Part shown: positions 16,198 through 25,073 of the stretch, one piece after another | Numbering within the stretch: the first letter of the stretch is position 1 | Layout of the letters: the number at the start of each line of letters is the position of its first letter | Source of the DNA: Desulfobacteraceae bacterium | Lineage (GTDB): Bacteria > Desulfobacterota > Desulfobacteria > Desulfobacterales > Desulfosalsimonadaceae | Reading direction: 5' to 3' | Length of the DNA: 64,000 bases | Assembly: GCA_011390465.1 (NCBI GenBank) | Contig: JAABSH010000001.1 | Location: forward strand, 144,532-208,531 | The notes under the pieces: model-generated | What the model saw: only the letters and a program-made list of their open reading frames with translations | Told to the model about the DNA's origin: nothing | The model's database searches: none | Made by a program: the position numbers and the translations under genes

Positions 16198-17352
16198 ATG
16201 AAACTTAATTTCTTTTCAGCGGGAATCCTGTACCTGACAATGGTCTGCCTGGTACTTATCATCGGGTGCAAATCCTTTCAAACCGCCTATTTCGGCATTG
16301 AAGACGAAGCCCTTACCGCGCCGGTGGAATTTTATCAGACCCGGCTGACGGTTGAATCCGCGAAAAAATCCGCGGATTCTCTTTATGCGGAAAAAAAAAT
16401 CGACCAGGCCATGGACCAGGGAGAGCAGGCCGCCATTGCCTACTGGAAATGCTTTGACCAGGCCGCCAAAAATATGCTGGCCGTGGCCCGCCAGTCCGCC
16501 TTCCGGTCCGAGCTGTTTCATCCCCAGCCCCCGCCGCCGGCTGCTGAACGGACCAGCGCCATCCCCGGCACGCCGGAGACACCGGAAAGCCTGAAGGCGG
16601 ACAACATGTTTGCCGGGGTCATTGCCCTGCCGCCGCGGATGATTCTGGAAACCGTTTATTTTGATTATGATTCTTTCAAACTGTCCGCCTATGACAAAAC
16701 CCTGCTCGAAAATCAGCTTCCGATATTAAAACAACACACGGATGTTGTCTTTGAAATTGCGGGCCACACCGATGCCGCAGGCTCGGATGCCTACAACCAG
16801 ATTTTGTCCGGAAGACGGGCGGGCAGTGTTAAAAATTATTTATCCGCCGGCGGCATTTCCGCAGATCAGCTCTATGTAATCAGTTATGGCGAATCCGATC
16901 CGTTTTATTCCAACAAAACCCCGGAAGGGCAGGCCAGAAACCGGCGCTCTGAAATCCGGGTTACCGGCTCCCTGCTGCCGGAAATTGCCTTAAAAAATAT
17001 GGACACCCTGCCGGTCGGCACGACCCTTGAGGTTGTCCACTTCAATTTTGGCGAAGTTCAGTTGCTGCCGGTTTATCAGGCCCTGCTTGAAAAAACCGCC
17101 CCCCTTTTAAACAGCAGCCCGGAGGTAAAGCTGGAGATCACCGGCCACACGGACAGCTATGGATCGGATAAAAAAAACCTGGCCCTGTCTTTAAAACGCA
17201 CCAGCGCGGTCAAAGACTTCCTCATTGCCCGGGGGGTTTCCAAAAACCGTCTGACCACCGCCATTTATGCTGACAAACATCCCATCGCCTCCAACCTGAC
17301 AGACATCGGTAAAAAATTAAACCGCCGGGTGGAAATAAAAATAGCGAATTAA
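16198..17352 (+). CDS. Lipoprotein with two OmpA C-terminal (peptidoglycan-binding) domains
   Basis: A 384-residue protein. The N terminus is a lipoprotein signal (MKLNFFSAGILYLTMV, then VLIIGC, cysteine near residue 24). A short helical region follows. Domain one (about residues 150-262) has the OmpA/Pal signature ETVYFDYDSFKLS, FEIAGHTDAAGSDAYNQILS, GRRAGSV and ARNRRSEI. Domain two (about 278-384) repeats it: EVVHFNFGEVQLL, LEITGHTDSYGSDKKNLALS and KLNRRVEI. Such domains bind diaminopimelate in peptidoglycan and tie the outer membrane to the wall. Two tandem copies in one lipoprotein are uncommon. It stands alone between its own promoter and the next promoter at 17449. Confidence 0.9.
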   Translation: MKLNFFSAGILYLTMVCLVLIIGCKSFQTAYFGIEDEALTAPVEFYQTRLTVESAKKSADSLYAEKKIDQAMDQGEQAAIAYWKCFDQAAKNMLAVARQSAFRSELFHPQPPPPAAERTSAIPGTPETPESLKADNMFAGVIALPPRMILETVYFDYDSFKLSAYDKTLLENQLPILKQHTDVVFEIAGHTDAAGSDAYNQILSGRRAGSVKNYLSAGGISADQLYVISYGESDPFYSNKTPEGQARNRRSEIRVTGSLLPEIALKNMDTLPVGTTLEVVHFNFGEVQLLPVYQALLEKTAPLLNSSPEVKLEITGHTDSYGSDKKNLALSLKRTSAVKDFLIARGVSKNRLTTAIYADKHPIASNLTDIGKKLNRRVEIKIAN

Positions 17353-17448
17353 CCACTGTTTCAGTTGCCTTTTTATAATATGCTTCCCGTCGTCCTTTTC
17401 AGCATTATTTTCCCAAAAAACCCTTGTTTTTGCAGACTTTTTTTTCTG

Positions 17449-17478
17449 TTGACAGAAAACCCCGATCAACAATAGTAT
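17449..17478 (+). promoter_or_regulatory. Sigma-70-type promoter for the cNMP-binding/sodium pump row
   Basis: TTGACA (17449-17454) and TAGTAT (17473-17478) are 18 bp apart, about 80 bp before the start at 17559. Confidence 0.5.
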
Positions 17479-17558
17479 ACAACGTTTGTAAACAAAAAAA
17501 CAGGAGCCGGCCCCTGTTGGCGCCTGGTGTTATTCACCCATAACAAAGAGTTTTGCCC

Positions 17559-18050
17559 ATGCATCTGGACTTGCAGAATATCCACGAAATTGATCTGTTC
17601 AAGGATCTGTCTTCCAATGAACTTGATAAAATTCTGCCGCATATTCATCCGGTTAAAATTTTCGAAGGCGAACGACTGATCCGGGAAGGGGATATCTCCC
17701 AGATTTTATACATCATTCTTTCAGGCCATTATCTTGTCTATTTTAAAGACGGCAGAGCGTTTACCCTGCACAACAAGGGGGACATGATCGGCTGGACCAC
17801 CATTGCCTCTCCGTTCAGATATCATGAAAGCGCGGTGGCCCTTACAGACGGCGAAGCCATCACCATCCCCATTGAAGATTTCTTCTATCTTATGCAGTCT
17901 GATTCAGATCTGGGCAATAAAATCACCCGAAAAGCAACAGAAGCCGTCCGCCAGCGAAAAGCCTTTGTCCGGGAAACCCTAATGGAAAACCGGCCGGAAA
18001 ACCCAACCGCGGAAACCGACAAACACCCCTCGCCAGCAAAAGGAGTTTAA
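17559..18050 (+). CDS. Cyclic nucleotide-binding domain protein without DNA-binding domain
   Basis: A 163-residue protein that is almost entirely one cNMP-binding beta roll (about residues 6-125): FKDLSSNELDKILPHI, the strand turn IFEGERLIREGD, and LYIILSGHYLVYF. The phosphate-binding cassette motif RxA is not evident, and no helix-turn-helix follows, only a charged helix and a proline-rich tail. I chose ATG 17559; an in-frame TTG six bases earlier is possible. It ends two bases before the OadG-like gene, so it is probably a regulatory or accessory partner of the membrane proteins downstream. The ligand is unknown. Confidence 0.8.
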   Translation: MHLDLQNIHEIDLFKDLSSNELDKILPHIHPVKIFEGERLIREGDISQILYIILSGHYLVYFKDGRAFTLHNKGDMIGWTTIASPFRYHESAVALTDGEAITIPIEDFFYLMQSDSDLGNKITRKATEAVRQRKAFVRETLMENRPENPTAETDKHPSPAKGV

Positions 18051-18052
18051 AT

Positions 18053-18493
18053 GTGAAAGGGTTAGAAGCCATTGCCTTTTATAATGGATGGAACATTTCA
18101 GCCACAGGGATACTGATCGTATTCACGGCCCTGTGCACCCTGTCTTTCATTATTTCCCAGCTTCACAAGGTATTGATGATCATTGAAAAAAAAGATCACT
18201 ACATCACCAAAGCCAAAAAATTGCTTTCCCGTCGCCGACGAACCCGGCTGCGGCGGAAACTGCAGGTCGGCACCGGGTTTTACGCGTCCGCCCGGCAGTT
18301 CAATCTCTTGATCCGCTCTGTGAACGACCCGTTTTCACTGCCAAAACTGATTACCCTGGCAAAAAAAATTGATATTGCCCGTCCTTACGCCACGGTCAGC
18401 GAGCTGCTGACCGCGGACATCATTGTTCCGAATGAAAAAGGCTATTTTTCCTGGGATCAGGACGCCTATAAAAACATACTTGGAAAGGAGTAA
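18053..18493 (+). CDS. OadG-like small subunit of a sodium-translocating decarboxylase
   Basis: A 146-residue protein starting with GTG, preceded by AGGAG at seven bases. One membrane segment near the N terminus (NISATGILIVFTALCTLSFI) fits the gamma subunit of oxaloacetate/methylmalonyl-CoA decarboxylase sodium pumps. A basic stretch follows (LLSRRRRTRLRRKL), then a soluble C-terminal domain not seen in the shortest OadG proteins. Gamma subunits anchor and assemble the complex. It lies between the cNMP-binding protein and the beta subunit. Family assignment rests on the membrane segment and context, so it is moderately sure. Confidence 0.7.
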   Translation: MKGLEAIAFYNGWNISATGILIVFTALCTLSFIISQLHKVLMIIEKKDHYITKAKKLLSRRRRTRLRRKLQVGTGFYASARQFNLLIRSVNDPFSLPKLITLAKKIDIARPYATVSELLTADIIVPNEKGYFSWDQDAYKNILGKE

Positions 18494-18503
18494 AAACAAT
18501 CCC

Positions 18504-19628
18504 ATGGAACTGCTGATGGATTTTTTCGCCAATACCGGATTCGCCCTGGCGGATTACCGGAATTTTATCATGCTGGGTATTGGGGCTGTTTTTATATATC
18601 TTGGCATTGCCAAACATTACGAGCCCCTGCTCCTGGTGCCCATTGGATTTGGCATTCTCGTGGGCAATATTCCGGTGTTCAAAGGCCTGGGCCTGGGCAT
18701 TTATGAAGAAAACAGCGTCCTGCATTATCTTTATTTCGGGGTAACCCAGGGCATTTATCCGCCCCTTATTTTTCTGGGCATCGGCGCCATGACGGATTTT
18801 TCCACCCTCCTTGCCCGGCCCGTGCTCATGCTGCTGGGCGCGGCGGCCCAGACCGGCATTTTTCTGACCTTTCTCGGGGCTTTGGCCCTGGGATTTGTGC
18901 CCAAAGAAGCTGCCTCCATCGGTATTATCGGGGGCGCGGACGGCCCTACCGCGATTTTTCTGACCGCCCAGCTGGCCAAGGATCTGATCGGTCCCATTGC
19001 AGTGGCGGCTTACTCCTATATGGCCCTGGTGCCGGTGATCCAGCCGCCCATTATGAAACTTTTGACCACCCGAAAAGAACGCCTGATCCGCATGGAAGAA
19101 CCCAGAACCGTTTCAAAACTGGAAAAAATGATTTTCCCCATTGTTGCGCTGGTCCTCTGCTGTTTTATCGCACCGGCGGCCATTCCGCTTTTGGGCATGC
19201 TCTGTTTCGGCAACCTTTTAAAAGAAGCCGTGGTCACGGAACGGCTGGCAGTGGCGGCCCGGACCGCGATCATTGACACGGTGACCATTCTGCTGGGCCT
19301 GACAGTGGGGGCCAGCACCCAGGCGGATGTATTTCTGACCCCCAAATCCGTGGGCATTTTTGTGCTGGGTGCGGCGTCTTTTTGCGTGGCCACAGCGTGC
19401 GGACTGTTGTTTGCCAAGTTCATGAACCTGTTTTTGCGCACCAAAATCAACCCGCTGCTGGGGGCTGCCGGGGTGTCTGCGGTGCCGGATTCCGCCCGGG
19501 TGGTTCAAATCGTGGGTCAACAGGAAGATCCCACCAATTTTCTGCTGATGCACGCCATGGCCCCCAATATTTCCGGGGTAATTGGATCTGCCGTGGCCGC
19601 CGGCGTGCTGTGGAGCTTTATGATGTAA
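18504..19628 (+). CDS. Sodium-translocating decarboxylase beta subunit (OadB/GcdB/MmdB family)
   Basis: A 374-residue membrane protein with about nine to eleven hydrophobic helices. The family hallmark GIIGGADGPTAIFLTAQLA (with the sodium-site aspartate) and the later GVSAVPDSARVVQ are both present, as is ANTGFALADYRNFIMLGIG near the start. The beta subunit couples decarboxylation of carboxybiotin to sodium export. The start at 18504 sits about 14 bases after GGAG; a second ATG at 18516 is possible. No alpha (carboxyltransferase) or biotin-carrier gene is in the window, so either the complex uses subunits encoded elsewhere or this pair works differently. Confidence 0.92.
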   Translation: MELLMDFFANTGFALADYRNFIMLGIGAVFIYLGIAKHYEPLLLVPIGFGILVGNIPVFKGLGLGIYEENSVLHYLYFGVTQGIYPPLIFLGIGAMTDFSTLLARPVLMLLGAAAQTGIFLTFLGALALGFVPKEAASIGIIGGADGPTAIFLTAQLAKDLIGPIAVAAYSYMALVPVIQPPIMKLLTTRKERLIRMEEPRTVSKLEKMIFPIVALVLCCFIAPAAIPLLGMLCFGNLLKEAVVTERLAVAARTAIIDTVTILLGLTVGASTQADVFLTPKSVGIFVLGAASFCVATACGLLFAKFMNLFLRTKINPLLGAAGVSAVPDSARVVQIVGQQEDPTNFLLMHAMAPNISGVIGSAVAAGVLWSFMM

Positions 19629-19666
19629 TCTGATTCACCAACAGACTTATAAACGCCAACGCCAAC

Positions 19667-20674
19667 ATGTCTTCAACCACCGCAGACCAGATAAACCGGT
19701 TTTACGCGCAATTTACCGGCTTTGACCATGTCCTTATCCTGATCAATGCAGATCCGGATTCCATTGCCAGCGCCATGGCGGTAAAACGGGTGTTGTGGCG
19801 CCGGGTCATCAATGTCACCATTTCAAACATCAATACCATTACCCGGCCGGACAACATGGCCATGATCCGGCTCCTGGATGTTACCCTGATTCACATCACC
19901 AAAGTCGATCCCCGCCATTACAATAAATTTATCATCATCGACTCCCAGCCGGACCACAATGACGCCTTTGGCGATTTCACCTATACCGCCATCATCGATC
20001 ATCACACGGATTCCGGCATAGATGCGCCCTACCGGGATATCCGCCCGCAATACGGTGCCACGGCGTCCATCATGACCGAATACCTGCGCGCCGCAAAGAT
20101 AAAACCGTCCCAACACCTGGCCACCGGGCTTTTTTATGCCATTAAAACCGATACTGCCAATTTTGAGCGAAAGGCCATTGATGCGGACATGCGAGCCTTT
20201 CAGTATCTGTTCAAACACACCAACATTCATCTGGCCCGGAAAATTGAACAGGTGGATCTGCGGCTGGATTTTATGGATGACTTTAAAAAAGCCATCACGG
20301 ATCATGTGATTTCCCGGAATAAAATTTTCGCGAACCTCGGCACGGTCACGAATCCGGATATCTGCGTGCTGATTGCGGATTTTTTCATGCGATTCAATCT
20401 AATCGCCTGGAGTGTGGTATTCGGGATCCATGAAGACAAACTGATTATTGTGGTCCGCAATGACGGAACACGCAAAAACGCCGGCGCCCTGCTGACGGCC
20501 AGATTCGGAAACATGGGATCTGCCGGCGGGCACCAGAGCATGGCCCGGGCCGAGGTGGAAATTGACAGACTTTCCGAAATAATCGACATACATGACCCTA
20601 AAAAATTAAGTACCTGGATGGTCCACCAGTTTGAAAACCAGAAAAAAACCCCAAATTCCCGGGCCACCCCTTAA
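19667..20674 (+). CDS. DHH-family phosphoesterase (NrnA/RecJ-like)
   Basis: A 335-residue protein with a DHH domain then a DHHA1 domain. The first metal motif reads LINADPDSIASAMAVKR, with alanine replacing the more usual histidine or asparagine before DPD. Aspartate in IIIDSQPDHND and the name motif IIDHHTDSG follow. GSAGGHQSMARA near residue 280 is the DHHA1 substrate-binding glycine motif. Relatives hydrolyse oligoribonucleotides, pAp or cyclic dinucleotides using manganese. It follows the sodium pump gene by 38 bases, with no clear ribosome binding site. Whether it degrades a signalling nucleotide bound by the cNMP protein upstream is only speculation. Confidence 0.85.
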   Translation: MSSTTADQINRFYAQFTGFDHVLILINADPDSIASAMAVKRVLWRRVINVTISNINTITRPDNMAMIRLLDVTLIHITKVDPRHYNKFIIIDSQPDHNDAFGDFTYTAIIDHHTDSGIDAPYRDIRPQYGATASIMTEYLRAAKIKPSQHLATGLFYAIKTDTANFERKAIDADMRAFQYLFKHTNIHLARKIEQVDLRLDFMDDFKKAITDHVISRNKIFANLGTVTNPDICVLIADFFMRFNLIAWSVVFGIHEDKLIIVVRNDGTRKNAGALLTARFGNMGSAGGHQSMARAEVEIDRLSEIIDIHDPKKLSTWMVHQFENQKKTPNSRATP

Positions 20675-20786
20675 TTTTGGCCGCATGTTTCAGGGATGCT
20701 GTATTTGCCAGTATCCCTTGATGCTGCTTTTTGCAGCTCAGAATTCATATCCCGACAGTTTTAACCCTTAAAATGGACGGTTTAAT

Positions 20787-21491
20787 ATGTTTTATCCTGT
20801 AAACCTGGACATCAGAGGCCGGCATTGCCTGGTGGTGGGCGGCGGCGGCGTGGCCTCCCGCAAAGCACACACCCTGCTGGAATGCGAAGCCATTGTGACG
20901 GTGGTCAGCCCGGAGTTTTCCGAAGCACTGACAAAAATGGCCTCACTGCCATCCCTCGCCCATACCCTTACCCTGATCCGCCGACCGTATCAGTCATCGG
21001 ATCTGGACGGCAAATTCCTGGTCATCGGCGCCACCAATGATCCGGCCTTGAACCGCCAGGTCAACGCGGACGCGGAAGCCCGCAACATGCTCTGCAACAT
21101 TGCGGATGTCCCCGATATCTGCAACTTTATCCTGCCGTCAATTATCCGGCGCGGTGATCTGTGCATTGCCATCTCCACTTCCGGAAAAAGCCCGGCCTTT
21201 GCCAAATGGCTCCGGAAAAAACTTGAAAAAACATTCGGAGACGAGTATGCCCTGTTTCTTGCCTTGATGGGGGTAATCCGGAAAAAACTGCTCGAGGAAC
21301 AACACGCGCCGGAAGCCCACAAACCCTTGTTTGAAAAACTCATTGAAAATGACCTGCTCGCCATGATCAAAAACAACGACCCGGAAGCCATCAACAGGCT
21401 GCTGTCATCTGTTCTGGGCAGCGGCTACCGCTATGATGAACTCCTGGCTGCGGCTGCGGCGGAAGGTGACAGGGCCGCAAAATCGGTTTGA
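20787..21491 (+). CDS. Precorrin-2 dehydrogenase / sirohydrochlorin ferrochelatase (siroheme synthase, N-terminal type)
   Basis: A 234-residue protein corresponding to the NAD-dependent half of CysG or yeast Met8. The Rossmann motif CLVVGGGGVASRKAHTLLE near residue 14 and the later CNIADVPDICNFILPSII and ISTSGKSPAFAKWLRKKLE are diagnostic. It oxidises precorrin-2 to sirohydrochlorin and can insert iron to make siroheme, needed by dissimilatory sulfite reductase. In sulfate reducers siroheme also feeds heme synthesis. A GGACGG site precedes the ATG. The next gene, ccsA-like, starts 10 bases after its stop, and hemA follows. Confidence 0.92.
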   Translation: MFYPVNLDIRGRHCLVVGGGGVASRKAHTLLECEAIVTVVSPEFSEALTKMASLPSLAHTLTLIRRPYQSSDLDGKFLVIGATNDPALNRQVNADAEARNMLCNIADVPDICNFILPSIIRRGDLCIAISTSGKSPAFAKWLRKKLEKTFGDEYALFLALMGVIRKKLLEEQHAPEAHKPLFEKLIENDLLAMIKNNDPEAINRLLSSVLGSGYRYDELLAAAAAEGDRAAKSV

Positions 21492-21501
21492 GGACAGGGA
21501 A

Positions 21502-22323
21502 ATGACATCGATTCTCTTTATCATTATTCTCATGTACCTGCTGGGGGCCATGGGCTATATTTTATATCTGTGCGCCCAGAAGCCGCTGTATCACCGCTGG
21601 GGCTACCGGGTCATGATGGCCGGGTTTCTGCTTCACACCCTGGCCATCGGATATGAATTTTTCCGCATCGGCCATATTCCGGCCCAGAATTTACACCAGA
21701 ACCTGATCCTGACGGGCTGGTCCCTGTCCGGGGTGTTTCTGTTTATTAAATATCGGTATCGGCTCAATATTTTGGGAGTGTTTGCGGCCCCCCTGACCGC
21801 GGCGGTCATGATTGCCGCCTTTTGCGTGCCGTCTGTGGCGGTGGCGCCCACCCCTGTGTTCAAAAGCCTGTGGCTGGTCATCCATATTGTCATCATCTTT
21901 GTTGCCGAAGCCGCGCTGGCCCTGGCCGGGGGCGCCGGCGTCCTGTATCTGATTCAGGAAAACGCCATCAAAACCAAATCCCATCGTTTCTTTTTCAAGC
22001 GCCTGCCGTCTCTTGAATTTCTGGATAAAACCGGCTATGGATTCATTGTCACCGGATTTACCCTGCTCACAGTGGGCCTTATCACGGGATTTGTGTATGC
22101 CCAGCTGGTCTGGGGAAAATTCTGGAGCTGGGACAACAAGGAAATCTGGTCCGTCATCACCTGGCTGATTTATGCGGCCCTGCTGCACGGCCGGCTGGTT
22201 TCCGGCTGGCGGGGCCGACGGTCCGCCGTCATGGCCATTGCCGGCCTTGCCGCGCTGCTGTTCACCTTTTTCGGGGTCAATTTTCTGCTGGAGGGTCACC
22301 ATGACGAATTCACGAAATGGTAA
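21502..22323 (+). CDS. CcsA/HemX-like cytochrome c assembly membrane protein
   Basis: A 273-residue protein with about eight membrane helices. The tryptophan-rich heme-handling motif WGKFWSWDNKEIWSVITWL is present near residue 215, with histidines in the flanking helices (for example LLHGRLVSG). It belongs to the CcsA/CcmC/HemX family. True CcsA proteins carry heme for system II cytochrome c maturation, whereas HemX, encoded next to hemA in several bacteria, tunes glutamyl-tRNA reductase. Context here (before hemA) fits HemX or CcsA equally well. I chose ATG 21502, which follows AGGACAGGGA; the longer frame from 21433 overlaps the siroheme gene. It overlaps hemA by 23 bases. Confidence 0.85.
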   Translation: MTSILFIIILMYLLGAMGYILYLCAQKPLYHRWGYRVMMAGFLLHTLAIGYEFFRIGHIPAQNLHQNLILTGWSLSGVFLFIKYRYRLNILGVFAAPLTAAVMIAAFCVPSVAVAPTPVFKSLWLVIHIVIIFVAEAALALAGGAGVLYLIQENAIKTKSHRFFFKRLPSLEFLDKTGYGFIVTGFTLLTVGLITGFVYAQLVWGKFWSWDNKEIWSVITWLIYAALLHGRLVSGWRGRRSAVMAIAGLAALLFTFFGVNFLLEGHHDEFTKW

Positions 22324-23623
22324 TGGCGACCCCGTGACGGTTCCGGATCTGTCCCGTATTATGGTTATCGGCGTCAATCACCGTTCCGCACCCGTGGAAC
22401 TGCGGGAAAAACTGGCGTTCAGCCCTGAAGAAGCGGAAAAAGCCCTTCACCTGCTTCAGGATTCGCCGCACATCAATGAATCCATGATCGTTTCCACCTG
22501 CAACCGGGTGGAGATACTGATGGTAACCCAGGACCAGTCCCTGGCCCTTGAAACCATTTTATCCTTTATGGCGGCCGCCAAAGCCATCTCCCGGCCCCGG
22601 CTTCAGGAATGCCTCTATGTTCACACCGGAGACCGGGCCGTGACCCACATCTTCCGGGTGGCGGCAAGCCTGGATTCCATGATGATCGGTGAACCCCAGA
22701 TCCTTGGCCAGGTCAAGGACGCCTTTAAAACCGCGGTGGCCAAAAAAAGCACCGGCCTGATCCTCAACCGGCTTCTGCACAAGACCTTTTCCGTGGCAAA
22801 ACGGGTGCGCCATGAAACCGGCATTGGCGGGCATGCGGTCTCTATCAGCTATGCCGCGGTGGAACTGGCCAGAAAAATCTTTGACACCCTGGACGACAAA
22901 ACCGTGCTCCTGGTCGGCGCCGGAGAAATGGCGGAACTGGCGGTGGAGCACCTTATCCGGAATCATTCCGGCACAGGCCGGCTTCTGGTGGCCAACCGGA
23001 CCTTTTCCGTGGGCGTGGAACTGGCCGGCCGGTACAACGGCCTTGCCATTCATCTGCAGGAAATTCCGGAAAAACTGAAAACCGTGGATATTATTATCAG
23101 TTCCACCGGATCACCGGACTATGTTATCACCAAAGACCATGTCAAACCGGTAATGCGCTCCAGAAAACACCGGCCCCTGTTTTTCATTGATATTGCCGTT
23201 CCCCGGGACATTGATCCGGCCATCAACCGGATTTCCAATGCCTATGTTTATGATATTGACGATCTTCAGGGCGTGATCAGCGAAAACATAGAAGCCCGGA
23301 CCATGGAATCCGTCAAGGCCGAACGGATTATCCATGAATCCGTGATTAAATTTGCCCAGTGGTATGAAAGCCTGGAGGTGGTCCCCACTATTGTGGATTT
23401 AAGAACCAAACTGAGTGCCATTGCCCACGCCGAGCTGACCAAAACCCTGAACGGGCTGCCCCATTTTTCGCCGGCGGATCGCCAGGCCCTTGAAAAAATG
23501 ACTGAATCCCTTATCAACAAAGTCCTCCATGACCCCACCCTGTTTCTGAAAAACCCCGGATCCCACCGAAATAAATCCGTTTATCTTGACTTTACCCGCA
23601 AGCTGTTCCACCTGGACCCCTGA
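22301..23623 (+). CDS. hemA: Glutamyl-tRNA reductase
   Basis: A 440-residue enzyme that reduces glutamyl-tRNA to glutamate-1-semialdehyde, the first step of tetrapyrrole synthesis. The start at 22301 follows GGAGGG and lies inside the end of the ccsA-like gene. The catalytic cysteine sits in MIVSTCNRVEIL. GVNHRSAPVELREKLAF is the usual opening, VASLDSMMIGEPQILGQVK the substrate site, and VLLVGAGEMAELA the NADPH fold. The C-terminal dimerisation helices are complete. With the siroheme gene it forms a tetrapyrrole row serving siroheme and heme. Confidence 0.96.
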   Translation: MTNSRNGNGDPVTVPDLSRIMVIGVNHRSAPVELREKLAFSPEEAEKALHLLQDSPHINESMIVSTCNRVEILMVTQDQSLALETILSFMAAAKAISRPRLQECLYVHTGDRAVTHIFRVAASLDSMMIGEPQILGQVKDAFKTAVAKKSTGLILNRLLHKTFSVAKRVRHETGIGGHAVSISYAAVELARKIFDTLDDKTVLLVGAGEMAELAVEHLIRNHSGTGRLLVANRTFSVGVELAGRYNGLAIHLQEIPEKLKTVDIIISSTGSPDYVITKDHVKPVMRSRKHRPLFFIDIAVPRDIDPAINRISNAYVYDIDDLQGVISENIEARTMESVKAERIIHESVIKFAQWYESLEVVPTIVDLRTKLSAIAHAELTKTLNGLPHFSPADRQALEKMTESLINKVLHDPTLFLKNPGSHRNKSVYLDFTRKLFHLDP

Positions 23624-23812
23624 TTATCAATATGGCTGGGGCATTGTCCTTTCCATCCGCCGGAGACAGGGGCCGTTATCGGAAGTGAACTTTTTCCTTT
23701 GCATTTGTCAAAAATCATGATACTAAAATTTTCTTTATAAAAGAATCTTCTGAATTTCCATTGAAAATGCCGGCAACGCCAATTTCCTGATGCGCGAGGA
23801 AGGGATTGTACC

Positions 23813-24175
23813 ATGAAAAAAAAAGATCTGGAATATTTTAAAGACCTTTTAACAAAACGGATGGAAGATCTCCTGAATCAGGCAGATACCACCGTGTCGG
23901 ATATGAACACGCCCAAGGGCAATTTCCCGGATCCCACGGATCGGGCCACCTATGAAGCGGACCGGAATTTTGAACTCCGGATTCGCGACCGGGAGCACAA
24001 ACTTTTCAAGAAAATCAAAAAAGCCCTGGACCGGATTGAAGACGGAACTTTCGGAATCTGCGAAAAATGCGGCGAAGAAATTTCCATCAAACGACTGAAA
24101 GCCCGGCCCGTCACCACCCAGTGCATTGAATGCAAAACCAAAGAAGAGGCGAGAGAAAAGGCTCTTGGATTATAA
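23813..24175 (+). CDS. DksA/TraR-type zinc-finger protein
   Basis: A 120-residue protein built like DksA: an N-terminal coiled coil (LEYFKDLLTKRMEDLLNQ), a middle region ending NFPDPTDRATYEADR, a second helix, and a C-terminal four-cysteine zinc finger (CEKCG, then CIEC after about 17 residues). DksA-like proteins enter the RNA polymerase secondary channel and, with ppGpp, adjust stable RNA and amino-acid promoters. The aspartates at the coiled-coil tip seem to be represented by FPDPTD, as in functional homologues. It overlaps the next gene's frame by 50 bases. Confidence 0.92.
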   Translation: MKKKDLEYFKDLLTKRMEDLLNQADTTVSDMNTPKGNFPDPTDRATYEADRNFELRIRDREHKLFKKIKKALDRIEDGTFGICEKCGEEISIKRLKARPVTTQCIECKTKEEAREKALGL

Positions 24176-25073
24176 GCCCGGAATTATTGACCTTCATATT
24201 CACTCCACCGCCTCTGACGGTTCCGTTGCCCCGCTCGATATTCTGCCTTTGGTCAAAAATGCCCGGCTTGATGCGTTTGCTTTAACCGATCATGACGCTG
24301 TTCACGGCGCAAGGGAAATACTGGCGCATCCGCATCTGCTGGGGGATGTCAAATTTCTCACCGGTGTTGAAATCAGCGCCCAACCCCCTGATTTTTTTGA
24401 TGTTCCGGGCAGTTTTCACATTCTTGGATACGGGTTTGACATTGACCATTCGGCTCTCAACCAGGCCCTCAAGGATCAACAGGCGGCCCGGAAAAACCGG
24501 AATCCGCAAATCATTGACCGGTTAAACCGTCTGGGATTTGATATTTCCCTTGAAGCCGTTATAGCGGCATCTGAAAAAGACGCCCAGATCGGCCGGCCCC
24601 ACATTGCCCGCACCATGGTTACAAAAGGATTTGCCGCTTCCATTAATCACGCCTTTGACCGATGGCTGGGCAAAGGCAAACCCGCCTATGTTGAAAAATC
24701 CCGGATTGCCACCGCCGCCGCCATTGAGTTGATCCGCGGCGCCGGCGGGGTTGCCGTGCTGGCCCATCCCGGCCTGCTGGAGGTCGTGGATTTTAACGCT
24801 TATGAATATCTGATTTCCGAACTGGCGCCCATGGGGCTGGCGGGCCTGGAAGCCTATTATCCGGGGCACTCGCCCGAAGAAACCGACTATTTTCTGGAAC
24901 TGACCGAAAAATTCGGCCTGCTGGCCACCGGGGGATCGGATTTTCACGGGACCATTAACCCGGAAATCCATATCGGCACGGGCGCGGGATCCTTTTCCGT
25001 GCCTGTGGTGGTTTATGAGCGCCTGGTGCAGGAAATCCATTGCCACCAGCGCCAGCTGGCGGATGATCTATAA
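24126..25073 (+). CDS. PHP-domain phosphoesterase (YciV/TrpH-like nucleoside 3',5'-bisphosphatase)
   Basis: A polymerase/histidinol-phosphatase fold protein of up to 315 residues. Metal-binding motifs are clear: IDLHIHSTASDG, FALTDHDAVHG, the glutamate in TGVEISAQ, and near the C terminus GLLATGGSDFHG. In between lies an insertion common to the RNase AM/YciV group, which trims 5' ends of ribosomal RNA and hydrolyses pAp. The start is uncertain: ATG 24126 lies inside the dksA-like gene without a clear ribosome binding site, and TTG 24165 after AAAAGG would still keep the first metal motif. Its stop overlaps the rnc start by one base. Confidence 0.85.
   Translation: MNAKPKKRREKRLLDYKPGIIDLHIHSTASDGSVAPLDILPLVKNARLDAFALTDHDAVHGAREILAHPHLLGDVKFLTGVEISAQPPDFFDVPGSFHILGYGFDIDHSALNQALKDQQAARKNRNPQIIDRLNRLGFDISLEAVIAASEKDAQIGRPHIARTMVTKGFAASINHAFDRWLGKGKPAYVEKSRIATAAAIELIRGAGGVAVLAHPGLLEVVDFNAYEYLISELAPMGLAGLEAYYPGHSPEETDYFLELTEKFGLLATGGSDFHGTINPEIHIGTGAGSFSVPVVVYERLVQEIHCHQRQLADDL

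Noticed and set aside
20690..20760. Riboswitch or attenuator before the siroheme synthase gene
   Set aside because: Only imperfect short hairpins (AGGGATGCTG with CAGTATCCCT) are visible, with no known riboswitch core and no T run.
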